The notes beneath the pieces were generated by a model. That model searched no databases and was not told the origin of the DNA. It saw only the letters and a list, made by a program, of their open reading frames with translations. From Brassica napus (taxonomy: Eukaryota; Streptophyta; Magnoliopsida; Brassicales; Brassicaceae), in contig NC_063445.1 in the NCBI RefSeq assembly GCF_020379485.1, positions 54,833,422-54,897,421 of the forward strand: a stretch of 64,000 nt of DNA, written 5' to 3'. Shown in pieces: positions 32,548 to 45,000 of the stretch. Every line of letters begins with the position of its first letter. The first letter of the stretch is position 1. Position numbers and translations under genes: made by a program.

Positions 32548-33717
32548 TAGGGATGTTAACTACAGGGTTAGGGCTCAACCCTATTTTGTTTATTATAAAC
32601 TCAGCCCTATATTAACCCAGTCCTATTTTAACCCTATTATAATCAAGGGTTAGGGCTGGTACCAGGGTTAACTCATTTAATTGAAAAAAATATTTCATTT
32701 ATTTTTGTTCTTAAATTTTAAAGATAAAACTAGAAAAATTAAGATATGATATGATTCTTTCCGCCAATTTGTTGAGCATCAAATCAAAAGTTTTCCTCCC
32801 AAAATCGCAAAATCGAGTTTTTGCTCCACAACTAAGAATAAAGTTTTTCCGTCAAAAAACAAAAATTGTGTTTTTTCCGCCAAAACCTAATTTGAGTTTT
32901 TCCACCAAAACCACAAAATCAAGTTTTCCCGCCAAAACCGCAAAATCGAGTTTTCCCGCAAAAACCGTAAAATCGAGTTTTCCTGTCAAAACCGGCAAAT
33001 CGAGTTTTCCCGCCAAAACTATAAAATCGCGTTTTCCCGCCAAAACAGCAAAATCAACTTTTCCGCCGAAACCGTAAAATCTAGTTTTTCCCTTCAAAAC
33101 CGCAAAATCGATTTTTCCCGCCAAAACCGCAAAAAACCAGTTTTCCCGCCGAAACCGGCAAATCGAGTTTTCCCGCCAAAACTACAAAATCGCATTTTCA
33201 TGCCGAAACATCAAAAACGAGTTTTCCGCCGAAACCGGCAAATCGGGTTTTCCCGCCCAAACCGCAAAATCGAGTTTTTCCGCCGAAACCGCAAAATCGA
33301 GTTTTTCCGCCAAAACCGCAAAATCGAGTTTTTCCGCCAAAACCGCAAAATCGATTTTGATTTTTTGGCGGGAAAACTCGATTTTAAAGTTTTGACGAAA
33401 AACTCGATTTTGCGTTTTTGGAGAGAAAACTCGATTTTGTTGTTTTTGTTGAAAACTCGATTTTGCGGTTTCGACGGAAAATTTCGTTGTTTAGTTTTAG
33501 GCGAGAAAACTCGACTCTAAGTTTCTTTTGGTGAAAAACATTATTAAATATTGTATAATAGTTGTGTGAATCAAAATAAAAGGGTTAGAATTTAAACTCT
33601 GGTCCTATTAGGGCCAACCCTGTTTAAACCCTATTTAAAAAATGAGGGTTAGGGTTACAAATGGGTTTGCAGGGTTAGGGCTAACCCTGTTAGGTTGAGC
33701 CCATATTAACATCCCTA
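32548..33717. mobile_element. hAT-like element with AGGGTTAGGG arrays and perfect 8-bp target duplication
   Basis: Left end TAGGGATGTTAACTACAGGG and right end ...CATATTAACATCCCTA are inverse. Both ends carry repeats of AGGGTTAGGGCT / AACCCTA words over ~120 bp. The flanks are TATACACC on both sides (32540-32547 and 33718-33725), a perfect 8-bp duplication as made by hAT transposases. The interior is a minisatellite array in two orientations. There is no transposase gene. Confidence 0.85.
32760..33520. repeat. 27-bp minisatellite that flips orientation at ~33355
   Basis: Around 20 degenerate units like AAAACCGCAAAATCGAG plus TTTTCCCGCC run forward to about 33355, then about six units run as the reverse complement (GGCGGGAAAACTCGATTTT...). 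Each unit has a quasi-palindromic core AAAATCGAGTTTT. The 27-bp period is a multiple of three, which leaves long frames open on both strands; these are not genes. Confidence 0.85.
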
Positions 33718-33725
33718 TATACACC

Positions 33726-34331
33726 CAATAAAAAGCTTCGCAAACAAAATGATTATTGAGTAGGGCGAAAAGAATGCATATAAAATGATACCATTTAGGA
33801 AGAAAATACATGAAGTACAAAGTTGTCAGTTGTACGATCTCTGTGAATAGGCGCGACACCTTCCTCATTACAAAGTTACGAACACTATATAGTTTACACA
33901 TATAGAAATCGCATTATGACACTATAAGATCTAATAAATAATTTTGAACAAAAAATTACAATTCATCAAGAAAACAGTAATGCAAGATTTTAGTGATTAA
34001 CTGGTAACAAATTTTTAATTCTAAATATTATTAATCAATCATCTGAAAAAACAAAACCTTATTCGTTTGTACTATTAAAGCTATCTGTAAAAGCAATGAG
34101 GAATTGGTTTATTAATTAAAACTTTTGAATTATATAGTAGGAATGTTAAAAATCATAGGTTCACATTCTATTGGGGAGATGCGCTTTCCAAAAAAATATC
34201 ATAATCTAAACTTCGTTTGATAAAAATATATGTGCCTAGAGATTTAAAACCTCTTATTAAATAAAAAAATTAATTTCAAAATATATTTGTTTCATTCCAT
34301 TTAGGTACAATTTCCGAAAATCGTTAGCAAA
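33726..34331. other. AT-rich gene-free stretch between hAT-like and Helitron elements
   Basis: No gene or clear repeat. Confidence 0.4.
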
Positions 34332-35115
34332 TCTTATATATTAAAACAGAAGTCACAACCTTGATTCATGTGTGATTTTTTTAAAAATAGACATATTCTT
34401 AAAAAGTCATGTTACATTTAATATATAATCTTATACTTTAAATTTTGGGCCTACAAGAAATTTTTATTGGGCTATCAATAATTGGATTTAAAAAATAGAT
34501 GATCCATTGGATTTATAGATATTATAAATTAAATAGATATAATTTAATGTTGTAATACTATACCTCTATATGTTAAATATTTAAATATTTATCGATGTTA
34601 AATTTTAAAATTATAAAGATTTTTTTTTAAATAACAAAGATCATATTATCTAACAATGATTAATCTTTACTACCTTAAATCAATAAAAACAAATTTTAAA
34701 CTATATATTTTATTTTAAAAATTAAACAAAAACTAAACGTTTAATTATTTACTCGATAATATAAATCTATGAAGCGAAAAGTTTAATTTTTAAAAAACTT
34801 TCTAAATTTTTGAAATGTTACAATATCTTTGAATATGACGTTAAAACAATATTTTACTAATCTTTATATATATAGTTATGATTTTAATAATAAAATAATA
34901 ATCTGAAAATATATATATAGAAGAAGATACAAATATATGTGAAAATTTGAAACAATCTATTTAATGAAAAAAAATATACAGTAAACTTATTATGTTTTAA
35001 AAAATTGATAGATACATATATATTATAATATATACCAATTTAGAATTGAAAACAAAATATTTATATAACAATAAATGAAAACAAAACTCACGCGGTTGCG
35101 CGGATCAAAATCTAA
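34332..35115 (+). mobile_element. Non-autonomous Helitron, 784 bp
   Basis: Starts TCTTATATATTAAAACAGAA after an A, and ends with CGCG-GTTG-CGCG (a short hairpin), GATCAAAAT and CTAA before a T. TC...CTRR ends with a 3' GC-rich hairpin inserted between A and T define Helitrons. The interior is AT-rich with no Rep/helicase. Confidence 0.75.
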
Positions 35116-36663
35116 TTTAATCTATTAAGAAGACTTCGTGGTGGGTTATGGAAGATATTTGGTTCTGAAATCCATTCTTTATCTGGTTTGCAAATAAATG
35201 ATGCATATTAGAAAATTTTGAAGTATTACTCTTTTTTTAAAAAAAAAATTGGCCTAGTTTTGAAGTATTACTTCATACGAAATATTGCATATGTATAAAT
35301 TAATAGAGCATATATATATATATTAAATTTTAGATTTAGAAAATTCTATATTATTAAAAATTTAGAATTATTAATGAGTAAAGGAAATGGAACAATAATT
35401 AATTGTAATATTTTGCTAACAATATCAACAAAAACAGCCAAAAGATTTCTTAACATTATGCTAACAATATAAAATAAAACAACTAAACATTTTCCTAACA
35501 TTATATTAATCGTTTATAACAAAACATAAATGATTCTCTAATATCTTCTTAGAGTTTATAAACATCTAATCTAAATTAGAGTCCTATTATTTCATTTTAT
35601 ATGTGATTTTTTATTTCGACCATCCCTTAGAAAATTTAGCAAATCACATAATTTAATTGCAATATCTTTTAATATCTTAATCTTTTATTTGAAATACAAA
35701 TAAACAACTTTCCTAATAAAATTCTAACAAAATCTCTTAAAGTTCTATTTGCAATTTATTTTAGTAATTTATTAATTTAAATTCTGATTATCATTAAAAT
35801 AAACTTAAAAATTAAAATTAATACAGTTTTGATTTAAAATTAAAATGAAAATCACATAAATTATTTAGAAAATTAAAATCACACAAAATATTTTAATTAT
35901 ATTTTACTGATAATTAAAATTTAAATTGATTGCTTTTTGTAAATAGAATTTTAAAATATTATTTAGAATTTTTAAAAAAATATTCATTTATATTTGAAAT
36001 AAAAAAAAACATATCTAATCTATTAAATTAGAGTCATATTTTGGAGTTCATATGTTATATTTTAATTTTGAACTATTAAACACGGGTTCATCTAAATCAT
36101 ATAAATTTTATTACATAAAATATTTATAAAAAAGATCTCAAAACATTTAAAACTAGATGGAAAATTAATATTAAAATTAGTAGTTCAGGATGACTCATTT
36201 AGAATTAGAGGTGATATCGACGTCTGACTGATACTTCATATACAACGACTTATATTCGGCTTTCAGATTCCAGTAACGACATATGATCTTTCTAGAAAAT
36301 AGAAAATACGAACTCAAACCATTAATTTATAGAACAAAATAAATGTTTAAAATGAAACTTAGCGTGGGTTTTGTTCTAGTTCAAACTAAAAGAAGGGAAT
36401 ATATAGCTGATGGGCTAACCGTCTATAGATATGATATGGACTAGAACTTTGATGAAAATTTTAAGAATTTGTAGGTTAGCCGACTATTGCATATGCAACA
36501 GGCTAGATTTTTTCCTGATATGATAAATTTTATTTTTGGAAACAGTTGAATTTCTTCTTGGAAACATGGTTGAATATGTTCATCGTAGATGATTATTGTT
36601 AAATGTAAAAGCATATGAAAAATGATGTAATAGACACAAAAGTATAAGTACTCTTGTTTTGTA
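35116..36663. other. AT-rich gene-free DNA up to the Copia insertion
   Basis: No gene. Contains a micro-insertion at 35231. Some words around 35390-35720 (AACAATAT.AA.AAAACA, CTAACAATAT) are locally repeated. Confidence 0.4.
35231..35257 (-). repeat. 27-bp micro-insertion with 15-bp target duplication
   Basis: C-oligo(T)-oligo(A)-TTGGCCTAG separates two perfect copies of TTTTGAAGTATTACT (35216-35230 and 35258-35272). Confidence 0.75.
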
Positions 36664-36668
36664 TATTA

Positions 36669-36918
36669 TATAGAAATCAAAGAATCGAAATCACTTCAAA
36701 CACTTTCGTATTGCTTTAGAAAATAGCTCAAAACTAAAGCTCAATCACTCACACAAATTCGTAAGTAGATTTAACACCTTACACTTCAATATATAAGACT
36801 AGATAATCCTAATCCTATTAGTAATCATACTTTCAATATTTCCTATTCTCTTAAGGATAATCATAACTAGTTTTAGGGTAGCTTGTGTTTCAAGCTATCA
36901 TTCAAGCTTAAACCAACA
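36669..36918 (-). repeat. Copia 3' LTR (left)
   Basis: 250 bp, matching 41100-41349. It also encodes the last ~15 codons of the polyprotein, which stops at 36873 inside the LTR. Confidence 0.95.
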
Positions 36919-39900
36919 TTCTCCCCCTTAAGCTTGACTTCATCTTCACACACTACTTGCATTCCAATAAGACTCCTCATGTCAGCAAAACGAACTCGGC
37001 TCAGGGACTTAGTAAGAATATCAGCTCGTTGTTCATTTCCAGGAACGTGTTCTACCTCGACTTGATCGTTTTCAACGCACTCTCGTATAAAATGAAACCT
37101 CCTGTGGATGTGTTTACTTCGACCATGGAAAACAGGGTTTTTAGTAAGTGCAATCGCAGACTTATTATCAACTCGTATAACCACTCTTTTGCAATCATCT
37201 CCTACGACTTCGCTTAACAATTCTTGGAGCCATATGGCTTGCTTCGCTGCTTCAGTGGCTGCCATAAACTCAGCCTCACAAGATGATAAGGCCACAATCT
37301 CTTGCTTTTGAGAACACCATGTTATGGGACTGTCACCAAGGTAAAAGATATGTCCGGTTGTACTCTTTCCATCATCATCATCTACGTTATGAGAACTGTC
37401 ACTGAATCCTACTAATTCTTGCTTACCGGATCTCTCAAACCTTAAACCAAGCTTGGTAGTACCACGCAGGTACCTGAGTACTTGCTTCAAGGCTGCTCCG
37501 TGAGACTCTTTAGGTTGCTGCATGTATCTACTTAGCACACCGACGCTGAAAGATAGATCAGGCCGTGTGTGCAACAGATAGCGAAGACATCCAATACTTC
37601 TTCTATACTCCTTCTCGTTGATGTCTCTTTCTCGAACTGACTTGGATAGTTTGACATTCATATCCATAGGTATGTGAGTAAGATTGCAATTGTCCATACC
37701 AACTTCTTCAAGGATCTTTTTCGCATAACGATCTTGTGACAACACAATACCTTCATCAGTTTGTCGAACCTCAATGCCAAGATAGTAAGTTAGTCTTCCA
37801 AGGTCACTCATCTCAAATCTCCGAGCCATCTCTTGTTTAAACGTGATAATAGAGCTTAATGATGAGCCTGTTACCAGTAAGTCATCGACATATACACAAA
37901 CGATAAGTAAGTCTTCCTTTTTTGTCTTTCTATAGAGCGATGGTTCCTTTGAACAGCGGGTGAAGTTCAGTTCCCTCAAGATCGTATTGAGTTTGAAGTT
38001 CCATGCCCTGGGGGCCTGTCTCAAGCCGTAGAGAGCCTTATGTAGTTTATAAACCTTTTCTTCTTTACCTTTAACCACGAATCCTTCCGGTTGGTTAACA
38101 TAAACTTCTTCTTTCAAATCTCCATGTAGGAATGCGGTTTTAACATCTAGATGATGTATTTCCCATCCTTTAGATGCTGCAAGTGCAATAACCAACCTAA
38201 TCGTCTCAACACGAGCAACTGGTGCAAAGACTTCATCGTAATCGATTCCGTGCCTTTGCACGTAACCTTTAGCTACTAGGCGTGCTTTGTACTTGCTGAT
38301 GCTTCCGTCTGCATTCCTTTTAATCTTAAACACCCATTTTAACCCAATAGGCTTAAAACCCTTTGGTAGATCGACGAGTATCCAAGTTTTGTTCTTTTCA
38401 ATTGAGAATAACTCATCCTTACATGCGTCGACCCAAACTTGCATCTCCTTTGCTTCGTTGTAATCCCACGGCTCATTGTTTATCACCATTAAAAGTCTTT
38501 CACATTCTTCTTCAGCTAAGAGAACGTAATCATCTAAGTATGAGGGTTTTGTACTGATTCTTGAAGATCTTCTTACATTCAACGTGGACTGGTTTTCTGT
38601 TTCTTCATTATCATCTTCACTTTCGATTTCTTCATCATTGATTTCTCCTTCGTTTGTTGTATGAACCACGGGTTGAGGTTCATTACTTCGTATAGAAGTT
38701 ATATCAACCTCGAAACAGCCGGACTCATCAGTGCTGCTAGCTTCACGCGTGTCCCAACTCCATTGTTTGTCTTCCTCAAAGATCACATCGCGACTGACAA
38801 TGATCTTCTTACTAGAAGGATCGTATAGTCTGTAGGCTTTTGTGCCAGGCTCTACTCCCAAATGTACCAAGGCTTTCGATCTGTCATCAAGCTTTCTTCT
38901 CCCTACTGCCTCTGTTCTAGCATAACAGACACAACCGAAAACTTTAAGATGTGCAATGTTCGGACGTCTTGTCTTTAAGGCTTCATACGGTGTTTGTTCA
39001 ACCAGAGATCTTGTTGCGATCCTATTAATCAGATAGGTAGCATGCCTCACTGCTTCTCCCCAGAAAGTATTTGGTACATTCATATGCTTTAGCAAGCTTC
39101 TGGTCATCTCGAGTAAGGTACGGTTTCGACGCTCAACGACTCCGTTCTGCTGAGGCGTGTACGGGGCTGTCAAGTGTCTGTTGATCCCGTTTTTATCACA
39201 ATACTCCTTGAATTCTTTTGAGAGAAACTCCCCACCTCTGTCAGTTCTGAATGTTTTCAACGTCACTTTCGTTTCTTGTTCTACAAGTTTCCGGAATGAT
39301 TGGAATTTGTTAAACGCTTCACTCTTTCTCTCAAGTAATGTCGTCCACATGTACCTAGAAAAATCATCAATAAGGACAAAAACATAACGTTTCTGTCCTG
39401 GTGTTTGTGGAGTAATAGGTCCACACAGATCTCCATGAACTAGCTCGAGTGGTTGTGTTGCTCTGTATGATGTTGTCTGTGGGAATGGTTTTCTTGTCTG
39501 TTTCCCGAGTAGGCAAGAAACGCATGTCCTTTTTTCGACCGTCATATTAGGTATGCCATCAACTAGGTTTCTGTTCATCATCATCTTCATTGTTTCATCG
39601 TTAAGATGACCTAGCCGTGCATGCCACATTGAGGACTTGGAGGAAGCTGTGATTTGTAAACACTGAACAATATCGGCTTGGAGAATGACTTTGTATAGTC
39701 TATTCTTTGATCTTGCGCACTTGATCATTACTTGACCCGTTCGATCAAGCAGCTTCAATATGTTGTCTTTCATACTCACTTCGCACCCTGCTTCGGTGGC
39801 CTGTCCCAAACTCACTATATTACTTCTAAGGCCAGGTATATAATAGACGTCATTTAATACTTTCTTGTCGCCTCCTTTCAAGATAAATTTGATAGAACCT

Positions 39901-41033
39901 TTCCCTTTGATTTTGATGTGTGAATCATCTCCAAAGCGAACCATTCCAGTCACATCTTCATCTAACTTATAAAAGAACAAGCGGTTACCGCTCATATGAT
40001 TGCTTGCTCCGTTATCGAGATACCATAGATTCTCCATGCCTTCCTGATCATTGAATTCACTTGGTTTCACCTTTTGTTCATTCAAGTATACTACTTCATG
40101 CATCATCAGTTCATCGGCTTCTCGTGTATCATCATCTTTCTTTTCTACTGTTTCTTGTAGTTTAAGCCTTGCATCAGGACATTCAGAGGCGTAGTGGCCA
40201 GTCTTTTCGCAGGAGAAGCAGGTAATATGACTTTTGTCCTTGGTTCCGTAAGAACCTTGCCTCCAAGCTTCTTTCTGCGCGTAGAAACCTTGACTTCCAA
40301 CCCGTCCTCGACCTCTACCTCCTCTCCAATTGCTCCGACCACCACGTCCTCTTCCTCTGCCTGCCCCATAACCATCGTGCTGAGCTTCACTGCTCGCATA
40401 CATTAGCTTTTCTCGATCCTCGACTTCTTCTTCCTCTTCTTCACTTATTCTTTCCTCATATGCTTTCAATCTCCCAACTATATCCTCGAAACTGGTTTCA
40501 TTAAGATCCAAAACTTGTTCAAGAGATGCTACCATGTGGATAAATTTTTTTCTTGGTAAACTTTTCAAGAATTTTTTCACAAGTTTTGGTTCTTCTATGA
40601 TTAAACCAAGAGAAGCTGATTTGGATGAAATTTCCGTTAGCTTGCTGACGAAGGTGTCGATGCTATCTTCTTCCTTCATCTTAAGCTTGTCGAAATCAGC
40701 CATAAGTGTCTGCAATCGTGCTTCTCGTACTCTTTCAGCTCCGACATGGCGAACCTGTATTGCATCCCACACGGCTTTGGCTGTGTCGAGATGTCCTACC
40801 TGCAGCGTCAACGCTTCGGGTATGCTTTGAAATATCAACGCAATGGCCATGTTGTTCTTCTCTTCATGTTTGCTTCCAGGGTCAATCGTTTCCCAGACTT
40901 TGTTCACCTTAAGAGCAATCTTCATCCGCATGGCCCAAACAGTGTAGTTAGAGGCATTCAACATCGGGAACTTGATGGACGAAGGTCCGGTTTCTTTCTT
41001 GTTCATCTCGGTTTCATCTTTCACATCAGCCAT
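36873..41033 (-). CDS. Copia Gag-Pol polyprotein, 1386 residues, intact
   Basis: A single frame carries the whole Copia set. Residues ~20-250: UBN2-type Gag, followed by an Arg/Gly-rich stretch and a CCHC knuckle ([14 protein letters not shown]). Then protease ([13 protein letters not shown]), pre-integrase with HHCC zinc site (ARLGHLND...[12 protein letters not shown]), integrase core ([31 protein letters not shown]), reverse transcriptase ([33 protein letters not shown], active site YVDD in [12 protein letters not shown]) and RNase H ([27 protein letters not shown]). No stops or shifts. The stop codon lies inside the 3' LTR, so the frame crosses the polypurine tract. The start codon lies about 65 bp after the 5' LTR. 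Confidence 0.95.
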   Translation of the reverse strand: MADVKDETEMNKKETGPSSIKFPMLNASNYTVWAMRMKIALKVNKVWETIDPGSKHEEKNNMAIALIFQSIPEALTLQVGHLDTAKAVWDAIQVRHVGAERVREARLQTLMADFDKLKMKEEDSIDTFVSKLTEISSKSASLGLIIEEPKLVKKFLKSLPRKKFIHMVASLEQVLDLNETSFEDIVGRLKAYEERISEEEEEEVEDREKLMYASSEAQHDGYGAGRGRGRGGRSNWRGGRGRGRVGSQGFYAQKEAWRQGSYGTKDKSHITCFSCEKTGHYASECPDARLKLQETVEKKDDDTREADELMMHEVVYLNEQKVKPSEFNDQEGMENLWYLDNGASNHMSGNRLFFYKLDEDVTGMVRFGDDSHIKIKGKGSIKFILKGGDKKVLNDVYYIPGLRSNIVSLGQATEAGCEVSMKDNILKLLDRTGQVMIKCARSKNRLYKVILQADIVQCLQITASSKSSMWHARLGHLNDETMKMMMNRNLVDGIPNMTVEKRTCVSCLLGKQTRKPFPQTTSYRATQPLELVHGDLCGPITPQTPGQKRYVFVLIDDFSRYMWTTLLERKSEAFNKFQSFRKLVEQETKVTLKTFRTDRGGEFLSKEFKEYCDKNGINRHLTAPYTPQQNGVVERRNRTLLEMTRSLLKHMNVPNTFWGEAVRHATYLINRIATRSLVEQTPYEALKTRRPNIAHLKVFGCVCYARTEAVGRRKLDDRSKALVHLGVEPGTKAYRLYDPSSKKIIVSRDVIFEEDKQWSWDTREASSTDESGCFEVDITSIRSNEPQPVVHTTNEGEINDEEIESEDDNEETENQSTLNVRRSSRISTKPSYLDDYVLLAEEECERLLMVINNEPWDYNEAKEMQVWVDACKDELFSIEKNKTWILVDLPKGFKPIGLKWVFKIKRNADGSISKYKARLVAKGYVQRHGIDYDEVFAPVARVETIRLVIALAASKGWEIHHLDVKTAFLHGDLKEEVYVNQPEGFVVKGKEEKVYKLHKALYGLRQAPRAWNFKLNTILRELNFTRCSKEPSLYRKTKKEDLLIVCVYVDDLLVTGSSLSSIITFKQEMARRFEMSDLGRLTYYLGIEVRQTDEGIVLSQDRYAKKILEEVGMDNCNLTHIPMDMNVKLSKSVRERDINEKEYRRSIGCLRYLLHTRPDLSFSVGVLSRYMQQPKESHGAALKQVLRYLRGTTKLGLRFERSGKQELVGFSDSSHNVDDDDGKSTTGHIFYLGDSPITWCSQKQEIVALSSCEAEFMAATEAAKQAIWLQELLSEVVGDDCKRVVIRVDNKSAIALTKNPVFHGRSKHIHRRFHFIRECVENDQVEVEHVPGNEQRADILTKSLSRVRFADMRSLIGMQVVCEDEVKLKGENVGLSLNDSLKHKLP

Positions 41034-41084
41034 GGTGTTCTTCGTTATCTTGTTTCTTCTTGCGGGTTATTGATTTCAATAGAT

Positions 41085-41097
41085 GGCTCTGATACCA
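41085..41097 (-). promoter_or_regulatory. Copia primer-binding site (tRNA-iMet)
   Basis: TGGTATCAGAGCC on the minus strand, two bases inside the 5' LTR, complementary to the 3' end of initiator tRNA-Met as in most plant Copia elements. Confidence 0.9.
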
Positions 41098-41099
41098 AA

Positions 41100-41349
41100 T
41101 ATAGAAATCAAAGAATCGAAATCACTTCAAACACTTTCGTATTGCTTTAGAAAATAGCTCAAAACTAAAGCTCAATCACTCACACAAATTCGTAAGTAGA
41201 TTTAACACCTTACACTTCAATATATAAGACTAGATAATCCTAATCCTATTAGTAATCATACTTTCAATATTTCCTATTCTCTTAAGGATAATCATAACTA
41301 GTTTTAGGGTAGCTTGTGTTTCAAGCTATCATTCAAGCTTAAACCAACA
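41100..41349 (-). repeat. Copia 5' LTR (right, YUC6-proximal)
   Basis: 250 bp, no difference seen from 36669-36918. It is the transcription-driving LTR and is the part closest to YUC6. Confidence 0.95.
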
Positions 41350-41354
41350 TATTA

Positions 41355-42082
41355 AACTCATATTAATTAGTGAGAGACATTGAGTTATCATAAGACAATC
41401 AAAAGATTACCTACAATCTTTGAGATTTCAATGAGGTAAAGAGTCGAATGAGTATTTGAACACAAATATCTCATAGGTGGCAAAAAAAGGAGAACTCCAT
41501 TAATTAAATAAATAAACTCACATTTAAACATTTAAGCACATATATACACACACATATGAGAGATAGTCACATCACAACTAACAATTTAACAATCTCTCTC
41601 CTATAAGTTTTAATGGCGATTTAAGAGACCCGTAGTTCTCTGATCCCCCCCTCCGGTTTGCACTCTCATCGAAACACAAATCAACGATAATCTCTCACCC
41701 TCTTTACTCATTCTTCTTATTTGGATAAGATCTCTCTCTATCTCTCTCTCCCTCATTTTCAGCAGATTCAATCCAAACCCTAACCGCTTTGATTCTGATC
41801 GCAGAATATTAATATTCTCTTCAAAAAAACTATAAATATTTTGACAAAAAACAGTTTTTTACCATCCCTTTTTACTTTTCTTACTCCACACCATAAATGT
41901 TAAGTTATCCATTCTGTCCTTTGCCCTTAACTACTGTCACCACCACCACCACTTCTACACTACAAACCCTTCTCTTACTTTCCTAACAATACGTACTTAA
42001 AAATACATTACAAATACCTACCAAGGCCCTATAAAACGCAAGAGAAAGAGAGAAAAGTGATTCTTGGTTTAGCGTTCTTGAT
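41355..42082 (+). promoter_or_regulatory. YUC6 promoter and 5' leader
   Basis: About 730 bp remain between the Copia insertion and the YUC6 start codon. CT-rich leader-like tracts lie at 41690-41760, and a TATA-type box CTATAAAACG at 42029-42038 is followed by a purine-rich AAGAGAAAGAGAGAAAAG leader. If that TATA box is used, the 5' UTR is only ~20-25 bp. Any enhancer further upstream has been displaced by 4.7 kb. Confidence 0.6.
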
Positions 42083-45000
42083 ATGGATTTTTGTTGGAAG
42101 AGAGAGATGGAAGGTAAACTAGCACATGACTACTTGTCGTCCACAAAGCGCCACCAACACGGCATGATGACGTCACCGCACCGTGTCTGCGTTGTCACCG
42201 GACCGGTGATCGTAGGGGCCGGACCGTCGGGGCTAGCGACGGCTGCTTGTCTAAAGGAGAAAAACATAACTTCGGTAATACTAGAGAGATCAAACTGCAT
42301 AGCTTCACTATGGCAGCTCAAGACTTACGACCGCCTCCATCTCCACCTTCCTAAGCAGTTCTGTGAGCTTCCTCTCATACCCTTTCCCGACCACTTCCCA
42401 ACTTATCCGACCAAACAGCAGTTCATCGAGTATCTCGAGGACTACGCCCGGAGGTTCGATATACGACCGGAGTTTGGTCAGACGGTTGAGTCCGCAGAGT
42501 TTGATGAGAACCTAGGGATGTGGCGCGTGGTGAGCGTGGGTGAAGAGGGCACGACGGAGTATGTTTGCCGGTGGTTGGTGGCTGCGACGGGGGAGAATGC
42601 GGAGCCGGTGGTCCCTAGGTTTGAGGGGATGGAGAAGTTTAAGGCCACGGGGGTGGTTAAGCACACGAGTCAATATAAGACCGGTGGAGATTTTGCCGGA
42701 AAAAAGGTTTTGGTCGTGGGATGTGGAAACTCCGGCATGGAGGTTTGTTTGGATCTCTGCAACTTCGGTGCTCAACCTTCTCTCGTTGTCAGAGACGCGG
42801 TTAGTCTCTGATTATTTTGTTCTAATTAAGAATATGGGGAGGTTAAATTACTCTTTCTCATATGCGTTTTCGATATTTTTGTGGCTCTTTCATGCTTTTT
42901 AGAGTTCTTCTATGCTAAAAACAAAATCACATAAAAGGTTTCTTTCATTCAGTTGATATACCCAATTCTTTTAAAGACTAGATATTATATACACTTTACC
43001 TTTCTTTTTTTCCCTGAACTCTTACGATTTAGAACATGTTTTGAGTTCTTTTATCCGATATTAAAACAAAATTTTTTATTTATTTGATTGTACCAGATAA
43101 TATTCCGTTCTACGAATATCTTTTAGGTAAATAAATAGCTTTTATTCAGTTTGATGATATCCATATTTGAATTTTTTTTATCCATATTTGAATTTTATTA
43201 ATCTGTTTTAAGTGTTTCAAAATTTTACGGGAAAATACAAAGGATGGTATCATCCTAATCTAAGATTTTATTCTATCTTTTAGACCCTTGTGACTTCAAG
43301 TTCCAACAATGTGTTAATATAGTTTTTTTTTAAGGTAGATAAAGAGGTTTACCTAATTTCTTTAATACGAAAAATCAATTTTATAATATATTTAGAGAAT
43401 GATAACTATGAGAACATAACTTTATTGGGATTTTCACGAGCATGCGCAAATATTCTCACAAAAAATATCATTGTCTCTCTATATTAGAAAACGATTTTCT
43501 CATTCGGATCTTTTATTGCAATATTTACTAATTATGTTTTTTTTTTCTTAACTGGTGAAGGTTCACGTCCTACCACGAGAGATGTTGGGTACTTCAACTT
43601 TTGGGCTGTCAATGTTGTTACTCAAATGGTTGCCCATCCAACTCGTTGACAGTTTCCTCTTGGTTGTTTCCCGGTTCATCCTCGGGGATACCACCCTATT
43701 AGGACTTAACCGACCCCGGATAGGCCCATTAGAGCTCAAAAATCTCACCGGCAAAACTCCAGTTCTCGACGTTGGAACGCTTGCCAAGATCAAAACTGGA
43801 GATATCAAGGTACAGATATATCTTAATCAAACATGATACATGGGTCATATATCCCTCAGACTATATTTCGGAAGTGATTTTGTCACGTGTCCTTTTTACA
43901 GTCAATTTCACAAAACAAATATGACATGACTACTGAAATTGATGACATGTCTTATAGCTTAATATGACATGGACAATTGCGTTTAATGTTAATTTATATT
44001 TTTGGTAAACTTTTTAAAATATGGTAATAGCTCATATATTACATTTAATGTCAATTTATATTTTTGGAAATTTTTTTAGAATATAGTAATAGCACATAAA
44101 TCATCATTAAAATAAATATATTCAAATATGGCATTATAAATTTCGAAATATAATTTAATTATATATTTTTAAATTATACAATTTTATTACTAAAATTTTC
44201 AAAAATGTATACAATTTTTTTAGAAAATAATAAAAATTTAATCGTAAAATCATTATTTTCTTATATATCTACAAATTTTATAAATATTGTTTAATTTTAA
44301 TTTTTGGTAATTATGCAACTTTTAGAAAATTATTTAATATATTTAATTAAAATAAATGCATAGAAAAATCTATCTAAGATTATAATTTTAAATATAAAAT
44401 TTTATTTTAAAATATAATTTATATTTATCTGTTAAAAAATATTTTAAATTTTTTTACACCTAGTATATATGTATGTGCTAAGAACCGGTTTACTGATTGT
44501 GATATATGATTTGTTTAAATGGCAAAAGGTGTGTTCCGGGATAAGAAGGTTAAAACATTATGAAGTTGAGTTCGATAACGGGAGAATGGAGAGATTTGAC
44601 GCCATAATATTGGCAACTGGTTACAAAAGCAACGTACCCTCTTGGCTAAAGGTAGTCCAATAATGATAATATAGTTATTTACCTGTCTACATTATTTAAT
44701 ACAATCATCATTAGTACCCTATTAAAAATTCACCTCTTTTTAGGAATTAAATATATGTATATATATATATATAATATATATATATATATATACATATATA
44801 TATCCATTATTTAAGAAGTCGCATTAAATGGATTTTGAAAAACCAAATAACTTTGCAGGAGAATAAAATGTTTAGTAAGAAAGATGGATTTCCAATGCAA
44901 GAGTTTCCAGAGGGATGGAGAGGGGAATGTGGGCTATATGCGGTCGGATTCACAAAACGTGGGATCTTTGGAGCATCAATGGATGCAAAGAGAATAGCTC

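Larger units (their letters stand above)
36669..41349 (-). mobile_element. Complete Ty1/Copia LTR retrotransposon, 4681 bp, apparently intact
   Basis: Two 250-bp LTRs look identical by eye. A TATTA duplication flanks the element (36664-36668 and 41350-41354). The primer-binding site complementary to initiator tRNA-Met is at 41085-41097 (TGGTATCAGAGCC on the minus strand). A polypurine tract AAGGGGGAGAA is at 36929-36919. One uninterrupted polyprotein fills the interior. The LTR ends are TG...TA, not the usual TG...CA. The features fit a very recent, potentially active insertion, about 0.73 kb upstream of the YUC6 start codon and transcribed away from it. Confidence 0.95.

Noticed and set aside
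32751..33520. Open frames of 90-108 codons on both strands with repeated FPAKTAKSS / FFRQNRKIE motifs
   Set aside because: They are products of the 27-bp minisatellite, whose period is a multiple of three; no start context or homology suggests a protein.
40145..41150. Plus-strand frames of 68-134 codons over the Copia gag region
   Set aside because: Antisense to the intact Copia polyprotein.
43150..43200. Duplicate ATCCATATTTGAATTTT separated by T run
   Set aside because: Only T residues separate the copies; simple slippage or duplication explains it without a retroposed tail.
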